Shown one piece after another: positions 1 to 9,855 of a DNA stretch of 64,000 nt (position 1 is the stretch's first letter; the number at the start of each line of letters is the position of its first letter). Source of the stretch: Procambarus clarkii. Taxonomy: Eukaryota > Arthropoda > Malacostraca > Decapoda > Cambaridae. Location of the stretch: positions 8,745,624 through 8,809,623 of the forward strand of contig NC_091237.1 of NCBI RefSeq assembly GCF_040958095.1, given 5' to 3'. Made by a program: the position numbers and the translations under genes. Below the pieces are notes generated by a model. The model searched no databases, had not been told where the DNA came from, and worked only from the letters and a program-made list of their open reading frames with translations.

Positions 1-100
1 GTTTGTCTACCTAATTGTATTTGTGCTGCTTTTTCAGCCATGTTCCCCCCTCTTTATTTTTATTTTTATTTGTTCTCAACACATTTTATACTTTAAACTC

Positions 101-290
101 AATTAGTGTTAGTTTTAGTCTTTAATGTTTTTTCCTGCCCGAAACGTTTTGCGTAATAGTGGCTTTAGGCATTGTATGTACTAGCTCTATCTATAAATCT
201 ATAAAATTTTGTAAAGTCTCTTGTATGTATGTACCTTACCAGAGTAAACATTTATTTATTTATATTTATTATTATTTATATAACCAAGCC
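101..290 (+). repeat. Dispersed-repeat 3' end-like segment with TTTA tail
   Basis: The stretch ends in an AATAAA-like gagtaaac followed by a (TTTA/TTAT) simple-sequence tail near 247-280, as expected of a retroposed 3' end. The text around cccgaaacg to accttacc resembles a repeat common in decapod genomes, but that is recollection, not a search. No coding sequence is visible. It could equally be an old LINE or Penelope tail. Confidence 0.3.
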
Positions 291-536
291 AGGAGGTCCC
301 CCATATAAAGTTTTCTTCAGTTCAGATTTTAACCTTAAGCTTTTAACCTCCTATTTCACCCTACACTCTCTCCCCACATTTCCCTCATTATCCCTCCCTA
401 TGGGTGTGCAGCAAGACTAGTAACTGTGCGACTCATCATAGATGTAAAGTGCCTTGTATAGTGACTGTTGTGAGCCTCTTGTTGAATCACTTGTGACACA
501 AAAGATTATTGATGTGTGTATTTGTGTGGGCGATTA

Positions 537-640
537 AATATGTATGTGTATGTATATATGTATACGTATGTGTATGTATATATGTATACATATGTATATG
601 TACATGTATGCATGAGTATGTGTACATGTATATATAACAT
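537..640. repeat. TG/TA-rich microsatellite
   Basis: Imperfect alternation of tatgtgtatg, tatatg and tacatg units over about 100 bp. It is low-complexity DNA with no coding potential. Confidence 0.8.
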
Positions 641-983
641 TAATAATTTTGTAACTAGCGTCAAAAGATTGTTATTTGCTTAGCTAAATGAACTAGAGGG
701 TTCAGTTCCTAAACCGATTATGTGCCTCTGTAATTCTTTACACCACCGCCCACGGGATGGGTATGGGGTGCATAATAAAGAAAGAAAATGTCAAAAATAT
801 TAATTCTCTAACATACTCATCGTCTCCTTCCTCGCTGCCTGCATACGCCCAGTTCCTGTCTCTTTCCTGAAGTTAGGTGTTGAACATCCTATCGTAATTC
901 ACCAGAGTAACAGGAACATTATGTGTAACACAAACCACAAGTTCTTTATAAATATAAAATGACTTTTCTTAATTACGTGACAC
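641..983. other. Non-coding stretch, no gene seen
   Basis: No open frame of note. At about 735-790 a short block (caccgcccacgggatggg ... cataataaag) looks like the 3' end of a retroposed repeat, with an AATAAA signal and a following A-rich stretch. Nothing else is recognised. Confidence 0.4.
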
Positions 984-1320
984 CAGTCCACAGGCCCACC
1001 GGCTCAGGCCCACCCGCCCTGACCCACCGGCCCAGACCCACCGGCTCAGGCCAACTGGCCTAGACCCCACCGCCCAGGCCCACCGGCTCAGGCCAACTGG
1101 CCTAGACCCCACCGCCCAGGCCCACCGGCTCAGGCCCACCCGCCCTGACCCACCGGCCCAGACCCACCGGCTCAGGCCAACTGGCCTAGACCCCACCGCC
1201 CAGGCCCACCGGCTCAGGCCAACTGGCCTAGACCCCACCGCCCAGGCCCACCGGCTCAGGCCAACTGGCCTAGACCCCACCGCCCAGGCCCACCGGCCCA
1301 GGCCCACCTGCCCAGGCCCT
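984..1320. repeat. 42-bp GC-rich minisatellite (three 14-bp subunits)
   Basis: About eight units of 42 bp built from 14-bp subunits such as ggcccaccggctca, ggccaactggccta and gaccccaccgccca. Two unit types alternate: one with ggccaactggcc and one with cacccgccctga. Because 42 is divisible by three, the minus strand stays open and would give a 14-residue Gly/Trp/Ser/Arg repeat. I read that open frame as a by-product of the repeat, not as a gene. Confidence 0.85.
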
Positions 1321-2059
1321 CAAATCCACTGGCCCACCAAGATTTAGCCAGGTGTCTCGGTGGCCCATTGTGCCCTCTGGGAGAAGGGTGCATTGAGAGG
1401 GTGTTTTGAATATTGGTAGGTGGAAAGTTGGAGTGGGTTTGATACGAGGGATTTTGGGGCTAGAATGTCTTGGTAGAGGTGTGAGTAGAGTAAAAATGAG
1501 AAGGTTGTAATAAGATTGTAGAGGTTCTTTGATGTATTGTGGGAGTGAGGGACATTTTCAAGTGTTAAGAGGTTTTGGACCTGGCTGAATATCTTGTTTG
1601 TGAGCTGGTTTCTCTTCCAAAAGCCTGGTACTGAACATTAATGTAAATGCCGATAGGTAGTGCCAGGTTTTTAATGGGTACTGTGACGATTAAATTGTAA
1701 AGAAAAAGACTTTATTTCTTGTGCACAGTGTTGAGGGGGCTGTAATAACGTATGACAATTAAATTGTGGGATTCCTTTCCTGGGGGCCGGGCCTTGATTT
1801 TCCCTACGTGGAGGGTGTGCAGTGTGGTATGTTTGTAAGTAATGAGGCCGCCCAGGAGAACAGCATCATGCTGTATTCACTTCAAGTCTACCACAACAAG
1901 AATCACAGTATCACCTCACCACTCGTGACAGTCTTCTCTTCTCCCATTTCTGTTGAAGGGAACTATGTTTGCGTTTTCCATATATCTGTTGTGATTCCGG
2001 CACACAGAGATGCCTAGAAAATCGTATTGTGTCTAGTTCTCTGAAAATCTCATTTTAAT
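1321..2059. other. No gene recognised
   Basis: Mixed-composition sequence with short open frames only. Two copies of a 13-bp motif (acgattaaattgt and acaattaaattgt) lie near 1687 and 1756. I see no domain, repeat array or RNA gene here. Confidence 0.5.
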
Positions 2060-4830
2060 CAAACACATTTTGGAAGTATTCATTTCTATATCCATGACTC
2101 CTGACTGGAACAAAGAAAAGTTTATTTTTTTTTAAATATCAATGTAGATATTCTCAAAGCCTTCTCAAAGCCTTCTTCGCCATACCTATCAAGTTTTCAC
2201 TAAAACCTCGGTGACCTGAAGCTCTAAGAGGGATAAATCTTCATCTGCAGTGGGTCTGTTCCACTGAACAGAAAGCAGGATTGGAACAGAGTTCCTGTAG
2301 TCATGTTTCTCCAGCCATCACTTTAACCCCATTATCTGAAATCATCTGTTTAGCGCATGATCGGCGTGCTGCGAATCTACAGAAAGCCTGGATAAATGAC
2401 TGAGCAGTCATATTAAGTGTTACTTCTTGATAAATTTACCAGATTGTGGAACAGGTGATTAGACAGTTATACGCTTTGATAAGATGCTTATTTGATAGGA
2501 AACGTATAAGATAGATAGCTCCTGTATAGTCTACTCCTGTCGTTTCGAAAGAGCATAGATGCACTATTGTCTCTTTAGGGAGCAGGGGTGGACCTGGGTA
2601 TGGGCAAACTCGTCCATCGTTCCTTCTGTATATTATACAATTTTCGAGAATGCCTTTAACTGAGGAATCCAGTACTGTTATCTGAGTTGTGTTAGAGTAT
2701 CTAACACTCCACCATTTTGGTGATTAGTTGATTTGTAGGTAGCACATTCAACTTAGTGATCCAATGGTTCTTTGGCCAAAGCCATGGATGCCCCGTATCT
2801 AGACTAATATTTGCATGTTTCAGTCTGCCTTCATAATGAAGGAGACTGTATTTATCTTGTCTATACATAGACCTAAATTTTGTCAACTAATGAGGGAGAT
2901 TTTCATAATCTTTCCCATAAGTTTCCCTTGAGCTTGTCTTACCCAATAGATAAGTGCTCCTGAAAAGGTGTATTTTACACCCATTTTCCAGAGAAAAAGA
3001 AACACAATTTGTGTAACTTTTATTAATTTTGTCAGTGATGAGAAATGAATAGTGAATAACCGATGCTTGAACGTGTTCCTCGGAGGTAGTCATGGACTCT
3101 ATCACAATGTGGCTCATGTTCTAGCAAACTCTTGATAACCAACCACCAGGACCATGAAGCCTAATATCAGCCCTTTTGAACTGTTTAAACATCATGTCTC
3201 TTGATAATAGACTGGCCGGATTATCCTTTGTGCGTACATGCAACACTTAAAATCGTGCAGAAATTTCTTAAATTTCTGCAAATCGGTTGCTTACATATGG
3301 GGTTCGTTTGATATAATTGATCCATTGTAAGACTGCTTCATTGTCAGAACTTATAATAAAATTTATGATATTTATGGTACACAGGGTTTGCTTTGTGTGC
3401 ACTGTTAAGTGAATGCCTGTATGCAGTGCTGCTAGTTCCATCTGGCGTTAAGTCCTTTTCTTTAATAGAGCAACTTTTGCCTCGGAAGTGATTAAATATG
3501 ATTGGTGTGGTGTGACAAAATAATCACAAGCTCTGAAAGTTCTAGCTGAGGGGTCTGTGACTACAAAATAAATGCATGTCATTTTCATATCTTACTCAAC
3601 TACTTGCTTCGGAAAAATTATCTGTTCAACTAAGGCCTGTTCCTGTGCTACTTGCATCCAAGTTTTTTGGTGATATGGGACAATTTTTTTGGGGGGGACA
3701 CAATGGAGAGGCAACGGACCATCCCAACCAACCTTTGTACTTCCAGGCTTCTCGTACCAGCCTATGCCGTTTGATTGTTACAGGACTTAACAGACCACGT
3801 GGATCAAATACTTCGCTGAAATAAGAAAGCGAGTACCTTTTTGTAACAGTGCAAGGGTTTACTGGTACAGATTTGATTGATAAAGTATCAGAGTTGATGT
3901 CCCATCCAATACCCAATGCCGTGTGACATTGAGATGCGATATAATTAGGGTATTCTCTCTCTGAATTTGCTAATTTAAGGTTTTATTATTTGAGGTCCAT
4001 GACTGTAGTGGCATATTAGCTCTATTTAGTTTCTGGTTGGCCTCTTGATATATTTGCAACAGTTTAGCTTCACAATTAACTGTCCTCTGAAAAATATCTA
4101 GATGTAGATTTTGGTTGATTTCAGTCTAGTGTGGATTTAATTCTACAAAGAGAATAGACGAAAATCAGTAAGTCACAATATTACTATTTTCATCTTCTGG
4201 GTTCTAAACCACCAAGAACTTTGTAAAGTCTGTATCTTTCTCCTGTAAGCCAACTCTAATAAAAGCTCTGCTTATGTCAGCCATACAGGCAAATCTGTTT
4301 ACTCTGAATTTTAATAATGTCACACAACCTTTGTGTCAGACTTGGCACAGTGTGCAGGCAGTCATCAAGACTTGTTGCTTGTGATCCAGCTTTACAACTA
4401 CAGTTGAAAACAATCTGTAAAGGAGTATTTTTCGACTCGCTCATAACGGGCATTACTGTTCATTATTTGTTACATATAGGTGACAAATAATGCTCAAATC
4501 TACTATTGTCATGTTTCACGACTTCTATGAAATTATGCTGTAGTTCTTGTGTAATAACCTCGTGAAGTAGCTTTAAGTGCTCTGGTTTCATTTTAGCTTT
4601 GTTATTTGTGAATTAAATTGGCTATAAGCCATGTCATATTTGTAGGAAAGGTTTTATGCTATATTTTCCATGGTAACCTCATACAATATTGCCAATCTTT
4701 ATTCAGTACAGTATGTAAATACTATTTGTATGCACATGTATTATCTGGGCTTGGCTGTTCGGGAAGTATTCCTCTTGTATCGAGATACCACAATTTGTGG
4801 ATAGATTCAACTGAGGGGACATGACATTAT
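2060..4830 (-). pseudogene. Decayed BEL/Pao pol (RT, RNase H/linker, integrase)
   Basis: Read on the minus strand in shifting frames, this matches the BEL/Pao pol at 47.3-50.3 kb of the same window segment by segment. The RT N-terminal region lies near 4600-4830 (with a PEQPSPD motif). The RT motif ADISRAFIRVGLQEKD lies at about 4200-4300. The post-RT block FDPRGLLSPV is near 3780. The linker motif GRLKHANISLD is near 2830. The integrase zinc region GVLDTLTQLR is near 2700, and the core motif MISDNG is near 2345. Stops and frameshifts are frequent throughout, and the protease, gag and LTRs are not seen. It is an old inactive copy of the BEL type, related to but clearly older than the element at 43.4 kb. 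Boundaries are approximate. Confidence 0.85.
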
Positions 4831-5278
4831 AGCCCAAATATGATAACAAAGAGATGTCATACAATTATTTTTACAAATAAATCCGGGCGTGGTGCAACCC
4901 ATAGTCAACGAATGCAGCACGTTATAGTGATCTCACCTGATTGCTTTCCCACCTGAATCGGATTTTATGCAAAAAAGATTGAAAAAATACACATATAGAA
5001 AGAGAACTTTTGCTCGGTGGCAACTCTTCATAGCTCACCTCGCCACCACCTCAGTGACTGACTGTCATAGAGAGAGGAAGGGTTGCGACGCGCCTCATCG
5101 CGTGTATCCCGTGGTTTATTCGCCCTTTCAACGTTTGTATTCACGATGCCTTTCTTGTCAAAGAAAGCTAAATTGAAGAGGGCAAAAATGTTGCATACCG
5201 TATGAATACGAGAAAGGAGGAGATTAGCGAGTATAAAGTGGAAGGAGGGGACGCCACGCCGCCCCATGCAACACTTCC
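4831..5278. other. No gene recognised
   Basis: The sequence between the BEL remnant and the minisatellite has only short open frames in both directions. No motif, tRNA or repeat was recognised. Confidence 0.5.
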
Positions 5279-5350
5279 TCATACCACAATGCCACACTCC
5301 CTCACACTGCCTCAATGCCACACTCCCTCAATGCCACACTCCCTCACATC
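5279..5350. repeat. Short tandem repeat bordering the 23-bp array
   Basis: Units of about 16 bp (tcaatgccacactccc and close variants) repeat roughly four times immediately before the 23-bp minisatellite begins. The unit is unrelated to the 23-bp motif. Confidence 0.6.
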
Positions 5351-5364
5351 CATCACTCAAGACT

Positions 5365-6463
5365 GGCCCCAGTAGTACACCATGACTGGACAGTAGTACA
5401 CCACGACTGGACAGTAGTACTCCACGACTGGACAGTAGTACACCACGACTGGCCCCAGTTGTACACCACGACTGGCCCCAGTTGTACACCACGACTGGAC
5501 AGTAGTACACCACGACTGGCCCCAGTAGTACACCACGACTGGCCCCAGTAGTACACCACGACTGGCCCCAGTAGTACACCACGACTGGCCCCAGTAGTAC
5601 ACCACGACTGGCCCCAGTAGTACACCACGACTGGCCCCAGTAGTACACCACGACTGGACAGTAGTACACCACGACTGGCCCCAGTTGTACACCACGACTG
5701 GACAGTAGTACACCACGACTGGCCCCAGTAGTACACCACGACTGGACAGTAGTACACCACGACTGGCCCCAGTAGTACACCACGACTGACCCCAGTAGTA
5801 CACCAAGACTGACCCCAGTAGTACACCACGACTGGCCCCAGTAGTACACCACGATTGACCCCAGTAGTACACCACGATTGACCCCAGTAGTACACCACGA
5901 TTGACCCCAGTAGTACACCACGATTGACCCCAGTAGTACACCATGACTGACCCCAGTAGTACACCACGACTGACCCCAGTAGTACACCACAACTGGCCCC
6001 AGTAGTACACCACGACTGACCCCAGTAGTACACCAAGACTGGCCCCAGTAGTACACCACGACTGGCCCCAGTAGTACACCACGATTGACCCCAGTAGTAC
6101 ACCACGATTGACCCCAGTAGTACACCACGACTGACCCCCAGTAGTACACCACGACTGACCCCAGTAGTACACCACGATTGACCCCAGTAGTACACCACGA
6201 TTGACCCCAGTAGTACACCACGACTGACCCCAGTAGTACACCACGACTGACCCCAGTAGTACACCACGACTGGCCCCAGTAGTACACCACGACTGGCCCC
6301 AGTAGTACACCACGACTGGCCCCAGTAGTACACCACGACTGGCCCCAGTAGTACAACACGATTGACCCCAGTAGTACACCACGACTGACCCCAGTAGTAC
6401 ACCACGACTGACCACAGTAGTACACCATGACTGACCCCAGTAGTACACCACGACTGACCCCAG
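5365..6463. repeat. 23-bp minisatellite, left half
   Basis: Tandem units of the form ggccccagtagtacaccacgact (split here for length: ggcccc, then agtagtacaccacgact), about 48 copies. Variants have gacccc or attgacccc instead of ggcccc. A 21-bp variant with ggac replacing ggcccc occurs only in the first ~400 bp. No minus-strand frame contains a stop, and 23 is not a multiple of three, so all three frames are open for about 360-470 codons and give the same 23-residue period. The array continues at 18856 after an LTR element inserted into it. Confidence 0.95.
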
Positions 6464-6468
6464 TAGTA
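6464..6468. repeat. Target-site duplication tagta (distal copy)
   Basis: Five bases directly outside the 3' LTR match the five bases at 18851-18855. Removing the element and one copy restores the minisatellite phase. Confidence 0.9.
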
Positions 6469-7303
6469 TGTTACCACCCTTGAGACTAAACAAGGTTCTT
6501 CTCCCCGCAGTGCAATAAAGAAAATAATAAATCGGCCTTGCCAACAACTGTCTAGGGGTAAATATACATCACTGCATAAAATGGAGAACAATATATTTAT
6601 GCTAAGGGGGACAATGATAACAACACTTAAATGTATAAATAATAACCAGAAATATTCTTCAGCATGCAAATCATAGAATAACCTCCTTATTGAGACATGA
6701 GCACTATCACTAAGACATGGATTAATTAGAGAGATATATACAATATCATCTAACCAGATAATTAACATTTATATGGGCTAAAATAACAGTGACCAATGAC
6801 TTAACTTAAACCATGACTCCTCACGACCGCAGCCGCCACGCTTCTGCCCACGCCTTGGTCCGCAGGCCAAGCGTCTACCAAAAAATCAACTAACCGTCCA
6901 CACAAACATTGTGGAAAATCTAATAATATAACGCAGCACTAATAATCAAAACATTGTTAAACTAAAGAGTAGTAAACACTGGTACAACATTCCATACAAT
7001 AATACAGAAACCAAAATATGGGAATAATCAATGTACAACTATAAACACTCGATTGACAACAATGTTCCCACACTGGCCATATCCAAATATGGTCAACCGC
7101 CCACACGGAGAAACTACATGAGAAATTAACACCAAAAGCCTCACACAATATAATGTAACTCATGCACACTACTGCATGCTATACTATATATATATAACAT
7201 ACAAAATCTTATATCATACAACTAGATGCTATGTTAAAGAACAAGACAATAAAGTAATATGAGAATCAAGAGTAATGGCAGAATCCTAGTGGGATTCGTA
7301 ACA
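6469..7303 (-). repeat. 3' LTR of the gag-protease element
   Basis: 835 bp, near-identical to 18016-18850, with inverted TGTTAC/GTAACA ends. It directly follows a polypurine tract in the element's reading direction. It is AT-rich and has no gene. Short open frames within it are shared with the other LTR and are not taken as genes. Confidence 0.93.
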
Positions 7304-7318
7304 TCCCTCCCGTCCCCT
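7304..7318 (-). other. Polypurine tract
   Basis: On the minus strand the 15 bases AGGGGACGGGAGGGA abut the 3' LTR start TGTTAC. This is where plus-strand synthesis of LTR elements is primed. Confidence 0.85.
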
Positions 7319-7498
7319 AAGAAAAAAATGAAATTAACTGAAGGTTGATTTCATTTTTTTGACTGCATGAAATATAACGTGTAAGATAACATGAAAATAA
7401 AACATGAAAATGCTTCGACTAAAATTCAAGTACAAAGCAATGAAATCTCACACAGTAAAAAAAATACAAAAATTTCATACATCTTATGAATAGAAACA
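7319..7498. other. 3' non-coding region of the element
   Basis: AT-rich, with no open frame, between the stop of the last ORF and the polypurine tract. Confidence 0.6.
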
Positions 7499-8776
7499 CT
7501 ACATAGGTTTCACTGAGTATGCAAATTTATCTCTCCAGGGTACTATCTCATTTATATCACTTAGTTTCAGATCATATTTCACACTCTTATCTACAACATT
7601 ATCATTATTAGAATTGTCAAGAAAGGTAGCTGCTTTCACACAGTTATCACGGCAATTTATCTTTCTATCTGTTGCTACTATTTCTCTGAGATCAGTCCCA
7701 TATTTCCAATTGATCCATTTTCTATATGGTGACATTTTCCAAGACAGACTCCCTTTCCCATTACTCCCTTTTTCTGGAGCTGAACTGCTTAATTGAAGCT
7801 GACTGGATGTTGAGTAGATTTGGGACTTCTCCTGGGTATGCTCTGACACAGACATCTGCTCTTCATCCCTCTTGATCCTCTGTGGAACACATACTCTCGC
7901 CCAATGGATACTAAAATTAGAGAAATTAGCATTAAACCTCACAATTATGTATAAAACTTTCCCATTCATAGAACCTTCCGAAACACAAGACACCGACTTA
8001 GCAAACCTTTGACCTTCAAACCAAGAAATACAACCCAAGATAAGTGCAAAGACTACCTGATCGAACTGACTCAGATGATCCATAAGGAACCCAGAAATCA
8101 ATTGCTTCATAACTCTGTCATAACGATCAGTGAAAGAAAACAGGCATATGCCTAGGCACCATATCTCAATCATAACTCTCAAGACAAGTTCACACCTCCT
8201 GATGGTGAACTTGAACACAACACACACTATCATCAACCTTCTAGTCTTCCAAAAGACTAAGTAAAACATGCCGAAAACTTGACAACCCTCACCATCACTT
8301 CCCAAGTGATTTACGTCTGATGACAAACAATCAACCAAGAGGTTTAAGGGTCTTAACATCTTGAAGATGCACAGCAGATTACCTGGGAAACACCCAAGGA
8401 CAATCTGAAACCCTTCACAATGATTAACACTAGGTAGGATAACCTTATCCCCCAACTTGAAATACACACCTGGAGCCTCAAACATCTGCTCCCCAGTATG
8501 ATTTAATCCTTCACCCACAATATGACTCTGAAAGTCAACACCACACTTGAGTGGAACATACACTTTTATCACTCGTGCATCAAAATTACCTGGATCTGAA
8601 TATAGAGATACTGCTCTAGTATAACTCACCACTTCCTCAGAACTACTGGTTGCACAACCTACTTGAGTAAACTCTCTCTGCTCAACCACAAGGCTGGACA
8701 AAGATGTCCCACAGTCCATTACTTCACAAGAAAATGGCTCCTGCAGAATAAAAGTAGATTTCAACATCCTACACAC
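7499..8776 (-). CDS. Unrecognised 425-residue ORF of the gag-protease LTR element
   Basis: This open frame of about 425 residues lies in the position where RT and integrase would be expected. I do not recognise it: there are no YxDD, no RNase H acidic set, no HHCC and no DDE signature. The N-terminal third is Ser/Val/Glu-rich. The middle (about residues 120-260) is rich in Leu, Phe, Cys and Val with several hydrophobic runs but no clear signal peptide at the start. The C-terminal third is polar, with a Ser/Gln-rich stretch and a KWINWKYGTD motif. It overlaps the preceding frame by 8 bp, so the two may be one polyprotein separated by a frameshift. It could be an accessory or envelope-like protein, or simply an open frame left after loss of pol. 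Alternative: the start may lie further downstream. Confidence 0.45.
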   Translation of the reverse strand: MCRMLKSTFILQEPFSCEVMDCGTSLSSLVVEQREFTQVGCATSSSEEVVSYTRAVSLYSDPGNFDARVIKVYVPLKCGVDFQSHIVGEGLNHTGEQMFEAPGVYFKLGDKVILPSVNHCEGFQIVLGCFPGNLLCIFKMLRPLNLLVDCLSSDVNHLGSDGEGCQVFGMFYLVFWKTRRLMIVCVVFKFTIRRCELVLRVMIEIWCLGICLFSFTDRYDRVMKQLISGFLMDHLSQFDQVVFALILGCISWFEGQRFAKSVSCVSEGSMNGKVLYIIVRFNANFSNFSIHWARVCVPQRIKRDEEQMSVSEHTQEKSQIYSTSSQLQLSSSAPEKGSNGKGSLSWKMSPYRKWINWKYGTDLREIVATDRKINCRDNCVKAATFLDNSNNDNVVDKSVKYDLKLSDINEIVPWRDKFAYSVKPM

Positions 8777-9764
8777 ACTGACTCAATGTACCCAATGAGA
8801 AATACTTACTCCACATGGAATAAGAATCACAACCCACAAATCTCCGCAACTTAGATCCAAATGCTACTTTACCACTCTTAATTGTTTTACCACAATTTCC
8901 TCCCATGACTTCTGGAGCGGCTCGGAGTACTGTCTGCTCACAATCAATAATATCACTACCAAGCTGGGTCACATCCTCACAGACAACTGAAGAGGGAGGC
9001 TCACTGGGTCTCCATCTACTCAACAGAAGCTGATCCTCTGGCTGCTTTCCCACACTCTCCAAAACTGGATCTACAGTACAGACTGTCTCCTTGCTTCTCT
9101 CTGAAATCTTAGGGTCAGTTCTACTCAATGCACATAAATTAAGGGAATCTGAAACGAGCGGGCAAGTAACAGGTAGTTTGACCTCCTCCCCTATTATATC
9201 ACCTTGACTAGGGTGAGGCGGGGCCTCTACAACAGACTTACTCTCGACAACTGATTCTAAACTTGGAGTGAGCGGGAATACTTCTGCCAACCCGACATCT
9301 TGTCCTAAACCATTCACTTGGCTGGAATACAGAGTCGTGGCTTTTAAGTTTCTCTCAACTCCTGGCACAACGTTCGTAGTGAGCGGGCAAGACAATGGTA
9401 CATGGACATCCTTTCCCAATTTATTGGAATAAAGCAGAGTCATAGTATCAGGCTTACTCTCAACAACTAAATCGGCCACACAGGAATCTGGAACAACCAC
9501 ATCCCACTTCTCCACTGAAGGGGTACTGGTTACTGGAACAAATGCTTGAGTAACAACATCAGAACTGACAACTGGATTTATATTAGTACTGACATCAGCA
9601 CAGGTAGAATGGACAAAACCATCTTCTACAACAGGTTCATTCATAGAACTAACTTCAGCACAGGCAGAATAAACATGGTCTGCAACTGGCTGTTTACACA
9701 AACGGGGATCAATCTTACCCACAACATGATTTATGGCCACATCATTTCCCAATATAACATCCAC
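8769..9764 (-). CDS. Protease C-terminus plus acidic linker of the gag-protease LTR element
   Basis: It begins with DVILGNDVAI, the C-terminal retropepsin motif (compare VQVILGNDL in the element at 60.7 kb), so it is the continuation of the protease whose N-terminal half lies at 16.1-16.35 kb. The LINE at 9775-16069 separates the halves, and bridging it would restore the run PFPGV-DVILGND. After about residue 20 the chain becomes an acidic, Val/Ser/Pro-rich linker of about 300 residues with loosely repeated ESK and VVES-type segments and no catalytic motif. Such linkers follow the protease in related gag-pol chains. The apparent Met start is internal; the true protein would begin in gag. It ends just as the next frame opens (8-bp overlap). 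Confidence 0.6.
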   Translation of the reverse strand: MDVILGNDVAINHVVGKIDPRLCKQPVADHVYSACAEVSSMNEPVVEDGFVHSTCADVSTNINPVVSSDVVTQAFVPVTSTPSVEKWDVVVPDSCVADLVVESKPDTMTLLYSNKLGKDVHVPLSCPLTTNVVPGVERNLKATTLYSSQVNGLGQDVGLAEVFPLTPSLESVVESKSVVEAPPHPSQGDIIGEEVKLPVTCPLVSDSLNLCALSRTDPKISERSKETVCTVDPVLESVGKQPEDQLLLSRWRPSEPPSSVVCEDVTQLGSDIIDCEQTVLRAAPEVMGGNCGKTIKSGKVAFGSKLRRFVGCDSYSMWSKYFSLGTLSQCV

Positions 9765-9774
9765 ACCTGGGAAG
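9761..9774. repeat. 14-bp target-site duplication (LINE 3' side)
   Basis: The 14 bases ccacacctgggaag recur exactly at 16070-16083 on the other side of the LINE. The last bases blend into the taag-repeat tail, so the right-hand limit is ambiguous by a few bases. Confidence 0.9.
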
Positions 9775-9855
9775 TAAGTAAGTAATTATCAAAAGAAGGC
9801 ACCAAACCGGGAAGGCTATGTAGCACCATCAAATACGCAAAATAATCAGAGGGCG

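Noticed and set aside
5328-6768. Three overlapping minus-strand ORFs of about 366-471 codons
   Set aside because: They are the 23-bp minisatellite read in its three stop-free frames plus some LTR sequence; no domain and no separate start signal.
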